From Centroberyx gerrardi (lineage: Eukaryota > Chordata > Actinopteri > Beryciformes > Berycidae), in contig NC_136016.1 of assembly GCF_048128805.1 (NCBI RefSeq), positions 15,988,676 through 16,052,675 of the forward strand: a stretch of 64,000 nucleotides of DNA, written 5' to 3'. The notes beneath the pieces are model-generated. The model made no database searches and was not told the DNA's origin. It was given only the letters and a program-made list of their open reading frames with translations. Positions 12,901 through 25,183 of the stretch are shown here, piece after piece. The stretch's first letter is position 1. Every line of letters starts with the position of its first letter. A program made the position numbers and the translations under genes.

Positions 12901-14440
12901 GCCTTCTGCACTTCATACCATGCAAGTCAGCACAGTGTTCTTTAAAACGGCAATCATTTAGATGAGGTGAAAGGTCAAAAGCGTCTTCGTCTTTTACGAC
13001 CAGGGGAAGAACATCTCTCTGAGGATCACAGTCGACTCTCATCATGATGTACGACAGCGTGTAGCAAGTCCACAGATCATTCCAGATGAGCGCACACGTG
13101 TTCTCTTTGGTCACGGTGGACTGTAATAGGAGATCAAACAGAGGGGCCGCCTTTGAAAGTAGCAAAATGGTGTTTAAGGGCAGGACAGTAGGGAAGAAGT
13201 GACTGATCTCCTCTGAAGTCAAAGGTCAGTGTCTGACAAGGTAATAGTATGATGGAGCAGATTTTTTCTGTTCTTCAAACACAAATAGGCATGAATTTGT
13301 AGGTCAGTTTGAATTTGCAAGTCAGGTTGCATACAGTACATTAGAGGATGTAACCAACTACCGTAATTAGGCCTCATTGTGAAAATGCAATGTGCCAAAT
13401 ACTGCAGATGAGTTCAAATACACTTCATCTCTCATTTCCAACTGCTCATCCAGCTACATTCACATACTTATCATGAGGGTAAACTTAAACTGGATTCTCT
13501 TCCCTGAGGGACGTGATAATCAGTGTCTGCAGAAGTAAAAGCAGCTGAGACAGTCGACCACATGTCATCTGAGAAAGCATTCACTCGCCTATTTAACTCC
13601 TGGATGGAGTACAGGGCACTACTTCTTCAGCCAAGGTTCAAATATACTTTGAAAAATAGGAATGGAATAATGCTTCCCTATAGTGAATTTATTAACTTGC
13701 ACATCAACCTTTCAACCACATTGTGTCTTCAACAGGACACTGTGAAAAAGAACATGATCATGATCATCATGATCTCAACACAATCATGTCAGTCAGGTGC
13801 GCTGTGGGAAGAAAGGTTTATTTATAATCTTGTTACACATCAATGCAGGCACAAGTAGAGTTGAGAACTCAGTCAAATAGCTATTAAAACATGTGAATGA
13901 TATATGAAACTATAAAAATATTACATCGATATTACATCATATTACACTTTTTATTAGTCCATAATTCTCTCACAGGAGAAGGAATTAAAGACTATAAATT
14001 AGCCCTATGCTTTCAACAAGCATCATCATAATGTTTAGACTAATTGCTTTGATCATGATAAAATATTGATGCAAGAATAGTTCCGTTGCTATAAGCTGCA
14101 TTAGAGCCAAAAGCTGAAACCAAAGAATAAATACACTTCACTTGGAATCAAAACCTCAATTATCACTGCTAGACATTATTGTGGAATACTAAATTGCTCC
14201 AACCAAGGCTTACATATACTGTATATATATATATATATATAGGTATATATAGTCTACAGAGATCAGGTTATCAGTTTTGTAGGTGCTCATGTTTACTTGA
14301 GGCAGTTGTCAGTGGATCCCACAAGGTTTGAATTTAAAATCCATCTTCTACTGTATCTTGTATGAGAAAGCATTGCTCAAGGATCCCAGTCAATATATGA
14401 AATAATTCTGCTGTGTTTACACTTGACTACTCAGAGGGGA
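9965..14440. other. Intergenic DNA, no recognisable gene
   Basis: Apart from a CA repeat near 10607-10632 and a 28-base direct repeat (10165-10192 and 10368-10395), I see no gene. The open frame at 12890-13222 on the minus strand (110 residues) matches no family I know. It has no clear splice context and is discussed under findings. Confidence 0.55.
14222..14250. repeat. (TA)n microsatellite
   Basis: About ten perfect TA units followed by an interrupted GGTATATAT unit. Confidence 0.85.
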
Positions 14441-15530
14441 CCGCCTAACCCATCGCTTTTACAAGCTGTCCATCTAAAAAAAATGAAGTGATGTGGTTTC
14501 CCACTCTGTTCTATTATTCTGCTCTTCTTCTTCCTCTCTCCCACCTGCCTCTGTTTGCTGGAAGAGAGAGTGAGGCTCTGCCAGCAAAGCACGCAATTAA
14601 GTGAAGGGTGATGAAATTATATCTCTGGCCTGGGCAAATGGAAGGATGAAGGGGTGGAGGGGGAGACAAAGTGGGAAGGAGGGAGAGTCCATTCTGTTTC
14701 CCTGTGGGGCCGGGGGAAATTCTATTAGGCCTCATAATAGGGCCATTTTTCACCTCCCTCCACATCAGTCTATTGTATCCTCCCTCCTCCTGCCCTTTCC
14801 TCTCTCCTCTTTAAAGAGGGTACGGTATCACTCGATGTCTGCCGCTCCTCTCACTTACTTCCCCTGGAAAAACCATGTTGTTTCTCTGCAATGTATCTTC
14901 CTATGTTTCATTTTCCCTCTCTTTTGCTGTCTTTCTTTTATCTTGTATCACTCTTTCATATAGTGTAATTAAGACAAAAATGAGGGTGGAAGGTGTGATG
15001 AGTAATAATTCAGCACTGATCATCTCACGTTTGCTTCTAAAGAAAGAGAGCAGGAGCAATTCACAAAACGTCAAGCGCATTCAAATTTAATGGCATGACT
15101 TTTGGATTAATCAAATGGAAGCAGCGGTGGAGGCATTCCTTATAGGCCACATCTTTGTTGACTGAAGAGTAATAAAATGTCTGCGGCCTGAAAGCAGGTG
15201 ATTAAAGCTTAATGAAGGGAACGTGCACCGGAGAGACACCGCTCAATGCTAATAGAGAGTTAATGTGCAGGAGAAGGAAATGGCAAAACGAGGAAAATTG
15301 ACACAAAGTTTTTCCTCTCTCAGAAAGCCATTAATTGTGTGAGGCATTCCACACAATGGCTTTGCGGCGATTTTGTCTGTCATGGTTGGTTCGGAGGAAA
15401 TGCCATTAAAACTATGACGGATTTAATTGCGTTCTATGCAAGGGCCGCACATGTTCGCCGTTTCTATTTACGTCTCCTTTCTGCTTGCCAGGTGCTGGGC
15501 ACAAACACACTCAGCTTTGCCTTATGAAAA
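14440..15530. promoter_or_regulatory. Candidate conserved non-coding element cluster
   Basis: A complex stretch without simple repeats, coding frame or transposon signs, dense in ATTA/TAAT homeodomain-type cores from about 15090 to 15430 (for example GGATTAATCA, GATTAAAGCTTAATG, GCTAATAGAGAGTTAATG, CCATTAATTG). It contains a 40-base imperfect hairpin at 15324-15363. This is the texture of developmental enhancers in vertebrate gene deserts. It is an inference from texture only; a cross-species alignment would decide it. Confidence 0.35.
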
Positions 15531-18500
15531 TAGATAATAATCCAACAGCTTCAGCCAGTAACCAGAAGAAGCTGGTATCAGTTTACACATCATGTCTTGT
15601 CATGTTTACACTGGAATACATGAAAAGCCATACCCAGGAAACTGTTCTGTGGGAGAAAATCCAAGCGTTTATCATTGCAACAACAAACAGTGTTAGGAAA
15701 GTCAACCATGGGCGGAAAACCTCATTCACAGAGTCAACTCGACACATTCAAACAGATATTTTGCACATACGTCTTCCCTTTGACTGTTTTGTTGGAGCAT
15801 CCTGACAAGTGAGTCAATGGATCAACACAGTTTTCATGTCATAACAGAGCAAGATCTACAGTAACAGTTGTGCCAAGACAGCCAAGATACATCCAAAGCC
15901 TGAGCTGCAGCTGGAGATACACACACACTGCTTGACTGACACTGATACTCTAAGCCGACTGTACGTTTCACAAGCTTGTCCAAGCAGAGTGGCTTTGAAA
16001 CCTTGTAACCATTTTAACTTGAAAGGCTTTGTTTTTTAACATTGTTTACGTTCCGGGGAGGAAAATGTCAATCAAAAATTACGACCTGAAAAGTGTGACA
16101 GGCCATTTTTCAGTGTAACGCCGCTAAAAGAACAGCTAACGAAAAACAACTGCAAGTACAAAGTAGTCAAAACCATGAATTCTCACCAAAGAGTCGAAAG
16201 CAGAAACCAGGCCTGTCTCTATTTCATCTATCAGGACAATTTGCATGTATAGGCTCTATAAGGTGCTGTCCATTACCACTGCTTCCAAAGAGCCATATGA
16301 ACAGCAGAGAATAATGAAACAACTCACTGAGAATAGGCTTGGAAGTCAGTGTTGAGTATTAATGACCTCTTCAAGACATATGTGCCATCTGAATGACACT
16401 CAATATATCTGGACCCTGTTCTGGAAACTGGAACTCTGTCCCCTTATTCTACTTCGTGAAATCTGATTGGCTTTAGAAATAGCCAAGGACAAGTGCTGAT
16501 GCTCTGTATCTCATATAATACACAGGCTTGAATTTCAATCTCAGCCACCCGTCTCTGTGGTGAAAGCAGGTATAGAGTGATGGTCATGATGTCACATTGA
16601 TATGGCCTCTAAATAAAGGAGTGATGTAATGTTGCACTGAGGAGTTGGAGGAGGAAAGGGGAGCGGATTATTGTACTCCAAAAGACAATACATCTCTCTA
16701 GGATAACATGGACCTTTCCCACATCCATCTAGACATCCAAGAAAGACAGAGAGCCTGTGGGTTTTGGTATTTCATCCCTGTGTTTTTCATGTAATGAAGA
16801 AGTTGACACCATGGTAAGGAACGAAGAGTTTTTCCAATGACATCCTTTGAATAGAGAGACCATTGGGATAACAGGGCTAAAAACGTCAAAATCTCTTTTG
16901 GAAGGTTCACCCAGTCAGAACAAAAACCCTCCTGGCCTGGCACCTAGGGGTTAAGTAGACTAAAGGGATCAGTGATGGATACCGTATACAGCTACTGCAT
17001 AGATTTACACCATATGTGGTTGCTGAATTGTTTCATACCATGTATGGATACTGCATGGACTCATTCTGTACCATATCATCGCTGTTGGACAATCCTCCTA
17101 TCTCCAAAATGTTAACTTTTCAGGAACTAAGGAAAACAGCCTTGTTTGTAGCTTGATGACAGTATATTTTGGACATTATCCAATAGATATTGAAAGGGTG
17201 TCATAAGCCCAAGAGGTTGGAGGATTTTCTCAACCCATAGACGATTATGTAATCCTTCAATTTAAGTTAAAAAAAAAATCACCAAAATTGGAGTTGCGAG
17301 GTTTTCACGCAACAATATGCAGCTACTGCATAGGTTCAAATTTCATAACCTGCTTCATTGTCACACTCTCCTCTCTCCTGTGTTTTCTTTGTCAATATTC
17401 CCAAACTACTAGCTACTGTAGAAACTATAGAAGGCCTGAATCTAACCCAACATAGTGAGGAATCCAACCATTGTACGTATTTCTTTCCATTGTATTCTTC
17501 TGGTATGTTCCATGGTTGGTCATGACAGACAGGGGCCCAATCGGTCAACATCAGTTCTAGTGCTGTCCTGAGGCGATATGTGTTGTGGCTTGTCTGTTTA
17601 TGATGTATGCAAACTGCAGTGGGGATCTTGTCAATCGAGAGTGGGAGGACCTTCTTTAAGTATTTCTAAGAATGCTTAAGCCAAGAGGTTGGGCAACCTA
17701 AAACACCTCAGTGAAGCTTGATAAGCTTGGCTAAGCGTGCACACACAGAGGCACACACACACACCTAGTTCTTTGAATAGCTTAAAGACAACTGTTTCAT
17801 CATACATAAACACGGTGAACAAACGTCTTTGAACGCCCCCGTGTATCCCAAGGGATTTTTGGGCAGCCACTGTTTAAAAGGCTTTTCTCCCAATTTAATT
17901 CAGGGGGGCTCAGATTGCCCATGGCTCTGCCACTCAGCCAATAGCAGAGCTTTGCAGCTAATGCTGGTGGGGCCCATCTGTAGCACCTGTGGAAGGGCCA
18001 TACAGCCTTCAGATTCACTCTGAAATGTCCCTTGAGGAAGAAAACTGCCCTTGAGAATGTAGAAATAAGATCACAGACAAAGTTATGAAACAAAAAAAGC
18101 ATTTTCCAGGTAAACAATTGAACTGAGTCTGTGAACCTCAGGTGAAACTTGCTCCACTTACACATCAACAGCAAATATGGTGGACATGAGCCACATGGGC
18201 AAACTTCTCTTTAAACATTGTAGTGTGCATAGAGGCCATGAGTGTACACAGTAATATAGATAATCACTCATATTCTGGCTGAGGATTTATTTAGGATAAG
18301 CTATGTGGCAAAATCTTCATATCCCAATCAAGAAATATCCCTCGATATAAGTTTAAATTGAATATTCAAAAAAATACCACAGGAACTGAGCTGATGCAGA
18401 CCACAAAAAACAAACTAAATGTGATAAGATAGATACATGCCTGAATTCCCTGGATAATATCTGTATATCCCAGCTATCAGCTCATCCTGATTATTATAAA

Positions 18501-19479
18501 TGTAATATGATACTGTATCTACATACCTTGAAAGATAGAATTCTTTGATAATGCAGATAACGGCAGGATACTTGCATGCATGTAAACACCCTCAATGACT
18601 TGGATATTACCATCATATCTAAGTCCTAGCTTATGTAGCCATGCGAACGGATTAAAGTGACAAAAACACCAAGAGACACTTGTTTACCCTGAGGGTATTT
18701 CTGCTGTTCAGTGCAGGGCATGACCTCCTGGCTGAGTTTAACCAAGAGGGTCATCATGTCTGTCTGGCACACAAAAAAGGCAGATACTCTGGCATTCTCC
18801 CTCGCTCCTCTCAATCCCATTCTCCTCTTCCCATCCCGGATTTCTACAGAGGCAGCAGCGAGTGTCAGGTTTAGCTACAGTATCAGCTGTCAGGGATTGG
18901 AGTCAGATCAAAGTGGGACGGTGAAAAGAGTGAGATCCACACCCCGACTCCTGACCGTACAAAGAAGCTAAGGAGCAAACCCCCCTCCCCTGGGAGTTGT
19001 AATGGGAGCGGCCGATTACCCCCGTGGACCGGAGCCATATGGGCCAGCCCAAGGGAGCCACAGTGGAGGCTAGCATGCGGCCTTGGCTTGCTCAGCATGA
19101 GGAGAGAGAGATAGGTGACAGGAGTGATACTATGGGTGTCAGAGAGCGCTTGGTATGTGGCCTCTAGATTAGGGAGAGCATTTTTTTGACGTCATCTATC
19201 CCAGAAATCAAGAGATAAAGATTATGGGAAATACAAGCACTTGGTTTACAGTGGCTTGTGTTTTGCATTTTGAAAGCCTCTAATTCAACAACATTTAGTG
19301 GATAATAGCCACTCATGGCAATATAAGCATAATAATATGAGGCATTTGGTGGACACTTTCATCCAAAGTGCCTTACAGTACCAAGAGTGAATGCATTATG
19401 AATATGTATGGATCCAGTGAGAATGGTACCTCTAGTGGTATACTTTCCCCAATAAGCTATACAGGACTATATGAGTAAA
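15531..19479. other. Intergenic DNA with one enhancer-like stretch
   Basis: No recognisable gene. Around 17830-18005 there is a GC-balanced, complex stretch (with the CCAAT-like GCCAATAGCAGAG and GCAGCTAATGCTGG) that stands out from its AT-rich surroundings and may be regulatory. A reverse-oriented SINE-tail fragment (CATCCAAAGTGCCTTACAGT) lies near 19362-19381. Short open frames here are unsupported. Confidence 0.45.
17830..18005. promoter_or_regulatory. Candidate conserved non-coding element
   Basis: Non-repetitive, balanced composition with an inverted CCAAT-type motif, an AATTTAATTC core and an E-box-like CACCTG. No coding frame is recognised. It is called only from contrast with its surroundings. 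Confidence 0.25.
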
Positions 19480-19860
19480 AGTAATGGAGACTAATGCTAA
19501 GTAGCCGGCTATATGTGTGTCAAGGATGCCAAATAGCCTTTGCATTCTTGCCTTCAGAATTGCTGTGCTTGCTCATCACATTGTCTCTCCTGCGATTTGA
19601 CAAATTTGTTCTTTGGAGCGCACCTTGCACTCAACAGACCCACATTCACCCCTCACTTATCTATGCCAATCTGGGACTGCTCTTGTCTGCTGCATCATTC
19701 AGAGCCATCCTCCTCTTCCCCCCTCAGAAACCAAGAGCAAATTGAGTTAGGACCGATCCGCTGCCCAATTTATCTCAAATCCTCGCCGATGCAGATCTAA
19801 TTTCAGCCTCTTAGTACCGCAAACAGGAAGAAGAAGCCAGTCGATAAACAGCCCATGGTC
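19480..19860. promoter_or_regulatory. Candidate conserved non-coding element
   Basis: A complex, repeat-free stretch with a CCAATTTATC core and several pyrimidine-rich blocks, ending near AACAGCCCATGGTCACTG. Overlapping short frames are open by chance and share no known motif. The regulatory role is inferred from texture only. Confidence 0.25.
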
Positions 19861-21742
19861 ACTGTTGGAGGGAGCGAAGAAGAGGGGGGCGGGAAGAATA
19901 TGGTGACACAGTGGAAAAGGAAAGCAGTGAGGTTGTCATTATCCCTCCTCTAGTCCATCAGTCAGTCCATCAACCTCTGGCCTCCTAATTCCTGAGATAA
20001 ACCTAATTGGGCTCTGTAGGCAAATTAGCTAAAAGCATCTCAAGTGAGTTGAAAATACCCTGAAAACTGTCTGTAATCTGGTCTGTCCAAGGGACTCTAC
20101 AATTAGACTAGTTCATAACCAGATTTTAGTCTTTTATTTTCTCAGTACATGTATACATGTAAGTGTATGCAAAGACATAATTCATAACAATACATTATTA
20201 CATTAAAAGGGAATCCTGCAAAAATCAGAATCATATACGGTTTAAGTTATTGCACTGGTCTACAGCAGTCCAGTCAATATTTTATGAACATAAACAACAT
20301 TCTCCTAAAGCCAGAAACAAGATGTAAAGTCTGGAGCCGCCCCATGGAGAATGAACTGGAAAAAATGGTACATGTGAGAGAAACCCAGGGGGATTTTCAA
20401 AGGATGAGGGTCAATTTTAGGTTCAGAGCTGATAATATTACTGTAGAGAAAAGCTCATTTGGGTTAGAAAAAAATCTCAAAATCGCAAATGTGTTTTTGT
20501 CCCAAACTAGACAAATGTGTTGAACGTGGCACACACTTTTTAAGACTGTATTTAGGACTTGGATGAAGGACTAAGGAGAGAGATGTAGGACTAAGGACCG
20601 GTGAATGTTGTCATGGGCTGACCAACAGAACCAGATGGCAAGAGGAAGCCCTCTGGTAAACCTCTGATCTAATATTACAAACGGTGGCCTGATGGAAAAA
20701 GCATGGCCACAGCCAACATAATTCACAAATATCCATCATGCCTAGGAAAGACGGCCTGATAAGCAACAAGATTAGATTTTTTGGTTTTATTTCACTTTGA
20801 ATGGGACATAAAATAATGTTTTCATGACAAAGAAATGCACCAGGACAATAAAAAATAACATTCTGGTGAGATGTCAGAGTGAGGTCTGTGTCATTTCAGG
20901 ACAGCGTGTGCGGTGTGCCACAGTACATGCATGAAGAACACTGGATGGATGGAGTGCATGGTACATATATTCCACTTTACAAAGCCCTGATTTTTCACAC
21001 ATGGTTTGCTGAGTCAATTTCATGACTTCTAGGATTGCGGCTGCAGTCCCCTGACTGTCCAACCTTCTCAGGAGTATAGAATTCACCAGGGAAATCCAGT
21101 TACTGAAGACAGTAACAGTAGATGGCCGGATATGTCTTTATCAAGAGAGGTCTTATCAAAACACAAGGCCTTGTGAACAAAGAGGAAAACAAAGTAAAAA
21201 AAAACAAAAAAAAACATTCCCAGGACTTTCTATTCAGACAAGAAGGAATGGAGAAGTGTGTTAATCCACACTAAGCGGTCCACGTAATTGGGCCCCATTG
21301 TCAAAACATAATTCACTTAATAAAGTTTTCTTTCAAAACAGAAATGAAATTCTCTTCAACACAACTTGTGGGGAGGCCATAGCTACAACAGGAATGTAAA
21401 GTATGCCGGTTAGCTGAACATCTGGATTCAAATCACTACTGGTGTGGTTACATTTGGTCAATCTTACCTCACACTCTGATGATAATGAGTGTTTATTGTG
21501 ACAGGGTGGTTTTATTGTAAGCAGGGTTTAGAAGTAATGTGTTACTCAGTAATTCTTACTTTCCTGTAATGAGCAGTGTAATAATAGTGGAATTTCAAAA
21601 TGTATATATATAAAAAAAATCTTTTATTTTATTTCTTGTAGGTATATGAAGTGTATTTGGCAAGTATGTTATTTGAACAGAGGGATTGAATATCTTTTAT
21701 AAGACTTGTGTATTTTTGTGTATGAAAGAGAGGTAAAGAGAG

Positions 21743-21744
<2 letters not shown>

Positions 21745-21780
<36 letters not shown>
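21745..21780. repeat. (GA)n microsatellite
   Basis: About 18 perfect AG units in intergenic DNA. Confidence 0.95.
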
Positions 21781-21782
<2 letters not shown>

Positions 21783-23298
21783 AATTACTTACTGTAAAGA
21801 GTGGACCAAATTCAGTCAGGCGTTGCAGTTTGCCCTTACTCTTACTTGTGATTCACTACCCATGACGCTCCCTGCTCATCAGAAATCTATTTTGTGTGTT
21901 TGAACGCCATCAAAGTGTTTTACCTTTTATGTGTGAAGATGTCGGGGGAGTTTCCAGGCAGCATCGCATGACTCAACCAATGAGAAAACACATCATTCTG
22001 TATAGGAAATTAAATGTAATGACTGTGGCAGTTTAAGTCCTATTCAACAATCCTTCTTTCATATAAATGTTCTCATGGAAACAAATAGCAGAAGCTGGAC
22101 TCTTCCACAAATAGGCTCAAGTTCAAATGCAATTATGTTGTAAGCTGCGTAGTGGTCAGTGTTGACATGCAGAGTGGTATGTGGGGAGTAGAAGAGGTCA
22201 AACGTCAGATGGGACCATACTGACCCCTCCAACAAACCACACTGGAGACCCAGTGAGGGAATCCAGTTTAGCCAGCAAAGCCAAACATCTTGTAAAAGTC
22301 AACAAGCTTGCACTCTTATTTCCCAATCCCTGCACCCCATATTCTCACCATCTTTCCCTATTCTTTCTCATCCCCTCCTTCATTACCTCCCTTCTGAGGC
22401 TGCAAATAAACAAAAATCAGAGTTGGAGAGTGAAATGTAGCGTACAGTCGACACTCCTCACCAGGAAATCCCACCTGGATCATACAGGAGAAGAGATTTC
22501 AGAAGGAAAACAAATGGAAACTCTGAATAGAGTGATTTGAAACAACAATAGTCTCACATGTTGTGCAGCACTTGTGGTCACTTATGGTACCTTATTGGAT
22601 AATGGAGCATGTTAAATACTCAACATTTTATGTGTATGGCACTCTTTGATGACAGCTGTTGAGATTTTAAACTAAAAAAGAAACATATGCTGTTGGTATA
22701 TCCTTGTACTGTGTCAGGAACACAGGCTGAAACTGTGGAGACATTTTAGCTAAATGGTTTGTCAACAACTTAATTGCGGAACAAGCCACAAGTTTCATCT
22801 ATTTTTGTCGCTGTTATATCATAATCACTTTCACATTTTACTGCAACTCTATTGAATTTGTGTCAGTAATGTGTCTCCTACTTTACAGTTGTAAGAAAAT
22901 TCCTGAAAAGTTTACCAATTTTTTTGTCCTGAAGCCGCAGACAATAATAGATCTTATGTGTAGGCAGTTTATACAGGAGCTCTGAGGATCAGGGAGAGCA
23001 TCATGAAGTAATTGTGTGACAGTGATTTATACAGAAAAGGTAGGCTATGTTTAGCCGCATGTGGATGTTGTTAGGTTTGAAAGATGTGGGTGAGGTCAGA
23101 GAGGAGGGGCGAGATCTGTGTGGCCTCAGGAACTGCATTTAGTTAATTGAATTAGATACAGGATAGACGAGAGAGAAAGAAAGAGAGAGGATGGAAGGAA
23201 TTGAAGAGAAGATGTGAGACTGATCAGGGCATTTTTGACTGGATACATTTCCCTTTGATTTTGAGACAGACTTTTTTGATTATACAATCTGTCAGCGT

Positions 23299-23325
23299 TA
23301 TCATCATCATCATCATCATCATCAT
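23299..23325. repeat. (ATC)n microsatellite
   Basis: About nine TCA/ATC units. Confidence 0.9.
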
Positions 23326-25183
23326 TATACACAGAACAAGGACCGTTCTCCTCCCTTTCCCCTGTCAAAGGTGTTTACAAGGGCGTTAACATGTGTAGGC
23401 CAACGCCTGTGACCACAAAATCCAATGAAAATGCAGAAATGTATTTTGATGTCATCCTGAACATCATATTTAGGTTTTTTTTCAAACTCTGTGTATACTT
23501 CTTATATAAAAGTGACTTTGAATGACTAAGTTAAGCTTTGTGTGTCCCTTTTTTGCTATAAATTGTATGCGCCTCTGGAATTTGGGTATGCATTGATGAA
23601 CTTCAGTGCCATGCACTCCAAATGACCAGTACTGATTGACATGTCACTTTAAATTAAGGTGATGTGATGCTGAAAAACCCAGGCATTTTCAGCTGGCTGA
23701 GAGGTTTTCTCTCAGCAAAGGATGTCTGCCAAATAATGACTTATAGCTATCAATGCTGGTGTGTGAACTATATAATTTCTGTGGAGTGCATTGATTTCAT
23801 GTCGAGTCTGCCTTTCTCATTCATGTTCACACGTTGACATTGTAAGCCAGCAAAAGCCACACAAGCCACAGGATTAACCTCCCAATGGTACATTGTTAAA
23901 CCAGCTATGCTACATGAGAAAGACAGACTTATCAAACAATCACTGTTCCCTCCCACAAACTTGAGCTTGAGCTGCCATCATGGACATATGGATTTGGATA
24001 CAGTAGTAGATTAACAAAGCATGAAAACTGCTGAATACATAAAAGTAAATGAGATTTTATGTTGTTCTTTAACCAACAGATGTAAAACATGATCTGTAAG
24101 TTAATCCCCTGATATCCTACCTGAATGTGTCCACAATGGACTGGACAGCCAGCGGATTGGGCCACATGGTGTTGGACATCTTGTCCCTCTCTGAAGTCTT
24201 TGTACCAGAAACACCAATGACAAATTACATGTTGTGGGTGTGTGATAAGCGTTGTTATGTCTGGGGTCTCACTCTGCACTGTTTGGGACACATTCAGCGA
24301 CAATGATGAATTTCCACCCCCGACAAGAGGACACAGGAGATATCGGTATTGTCTGTCTCATCCCTGGCCCCAACAAAGGAGGTGCACCACAAAAGGAAGA
24401 AACCCGACCTCATGTATCACTGACAGGCCCTTTCATGTCAAATTGTATTAATGGTTTGGATTGTGGTTGTTGTTACATGTATGTGTCCTGTATGTGCTGT
24501 GATATTGTGGAGTTTTGCTTCCTTATGTCTATCTACGTAATTTCCAAATAGCCAGTCCGAATTTTTGCGTAATTGCCATTTAGCAAGCTATTTATTTATC
24601 AAGAATTTGCACATTGAAAGATACAATTATACAATCATCATATGTAATCAGTCAGGGATTCATCAGGAAATCTAGGTTAACATAAAAAAAAAGACAGGCC
24701 CAGGCTACAGTTTGATTGAAAACAAGTAATGAGATTCATACTTCATACATAAAATCACTTCATTTATCACCTTCACCTTCATGATGCATGATACTGCTTA
24801 TGTAACAGACATTTAGAGATTCCTGGTTAATAATCACTGCAAATGACCTGAGGATAAGGTTGATCAACATTATGCACAGTAAATAGAGTAAAGGTGAGTT
24901 GAAGACACAGTGTGCATTATGTTGTGCTGCCCCCTTCTGTTGTAAAGCAGAAATACTTCCAATTTTCCTTCATTAACAAGTACAAACAGAACTTAAGGAC
25001 AAGGTTTCACAGAGAGAAATACAGTTCAGAAGTCCAGGTGAATTTTCTACAGAGGGTAAAAAATAACCGACAGTTCTAATATCTACATTTAGTGATTTAG
25101 CGACTGCCCACTAATTAAGGTACACAGACTGTGCTTGGGCATCTATGCATCTATGCGTTTATGCGTGTGTTTCCTTGGTCTTC

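Larger units (their letters stand above)
19861..25183. other. Intergenic DNA, possible 3' UTR of the tectorin-like gene at its right end
   Basis: No recognisable gene. It holds a GA repeat (21745-21780), an ATC repeat (23299-23325) and SINE-like debris near 21390-21440. On the minus strand the tectorin-like gene ends at 25184; a possible polyadenylation signal is AATAAA (plus-strand TTTATT) at about 24591-24596, which would give a 3' UTR of about 0.6 kb. Confidence 0.45.

Noticed and set aside
13523..13858. Open frame of 111 residues
   Set aside because: No recognisable motif, low-complexity Met/Ile run, no splice or promoter context.
22181..22540. Open frame of 119 residues
   Set aside because: Composition and lack of motifs fit chance; no homologue known to me.
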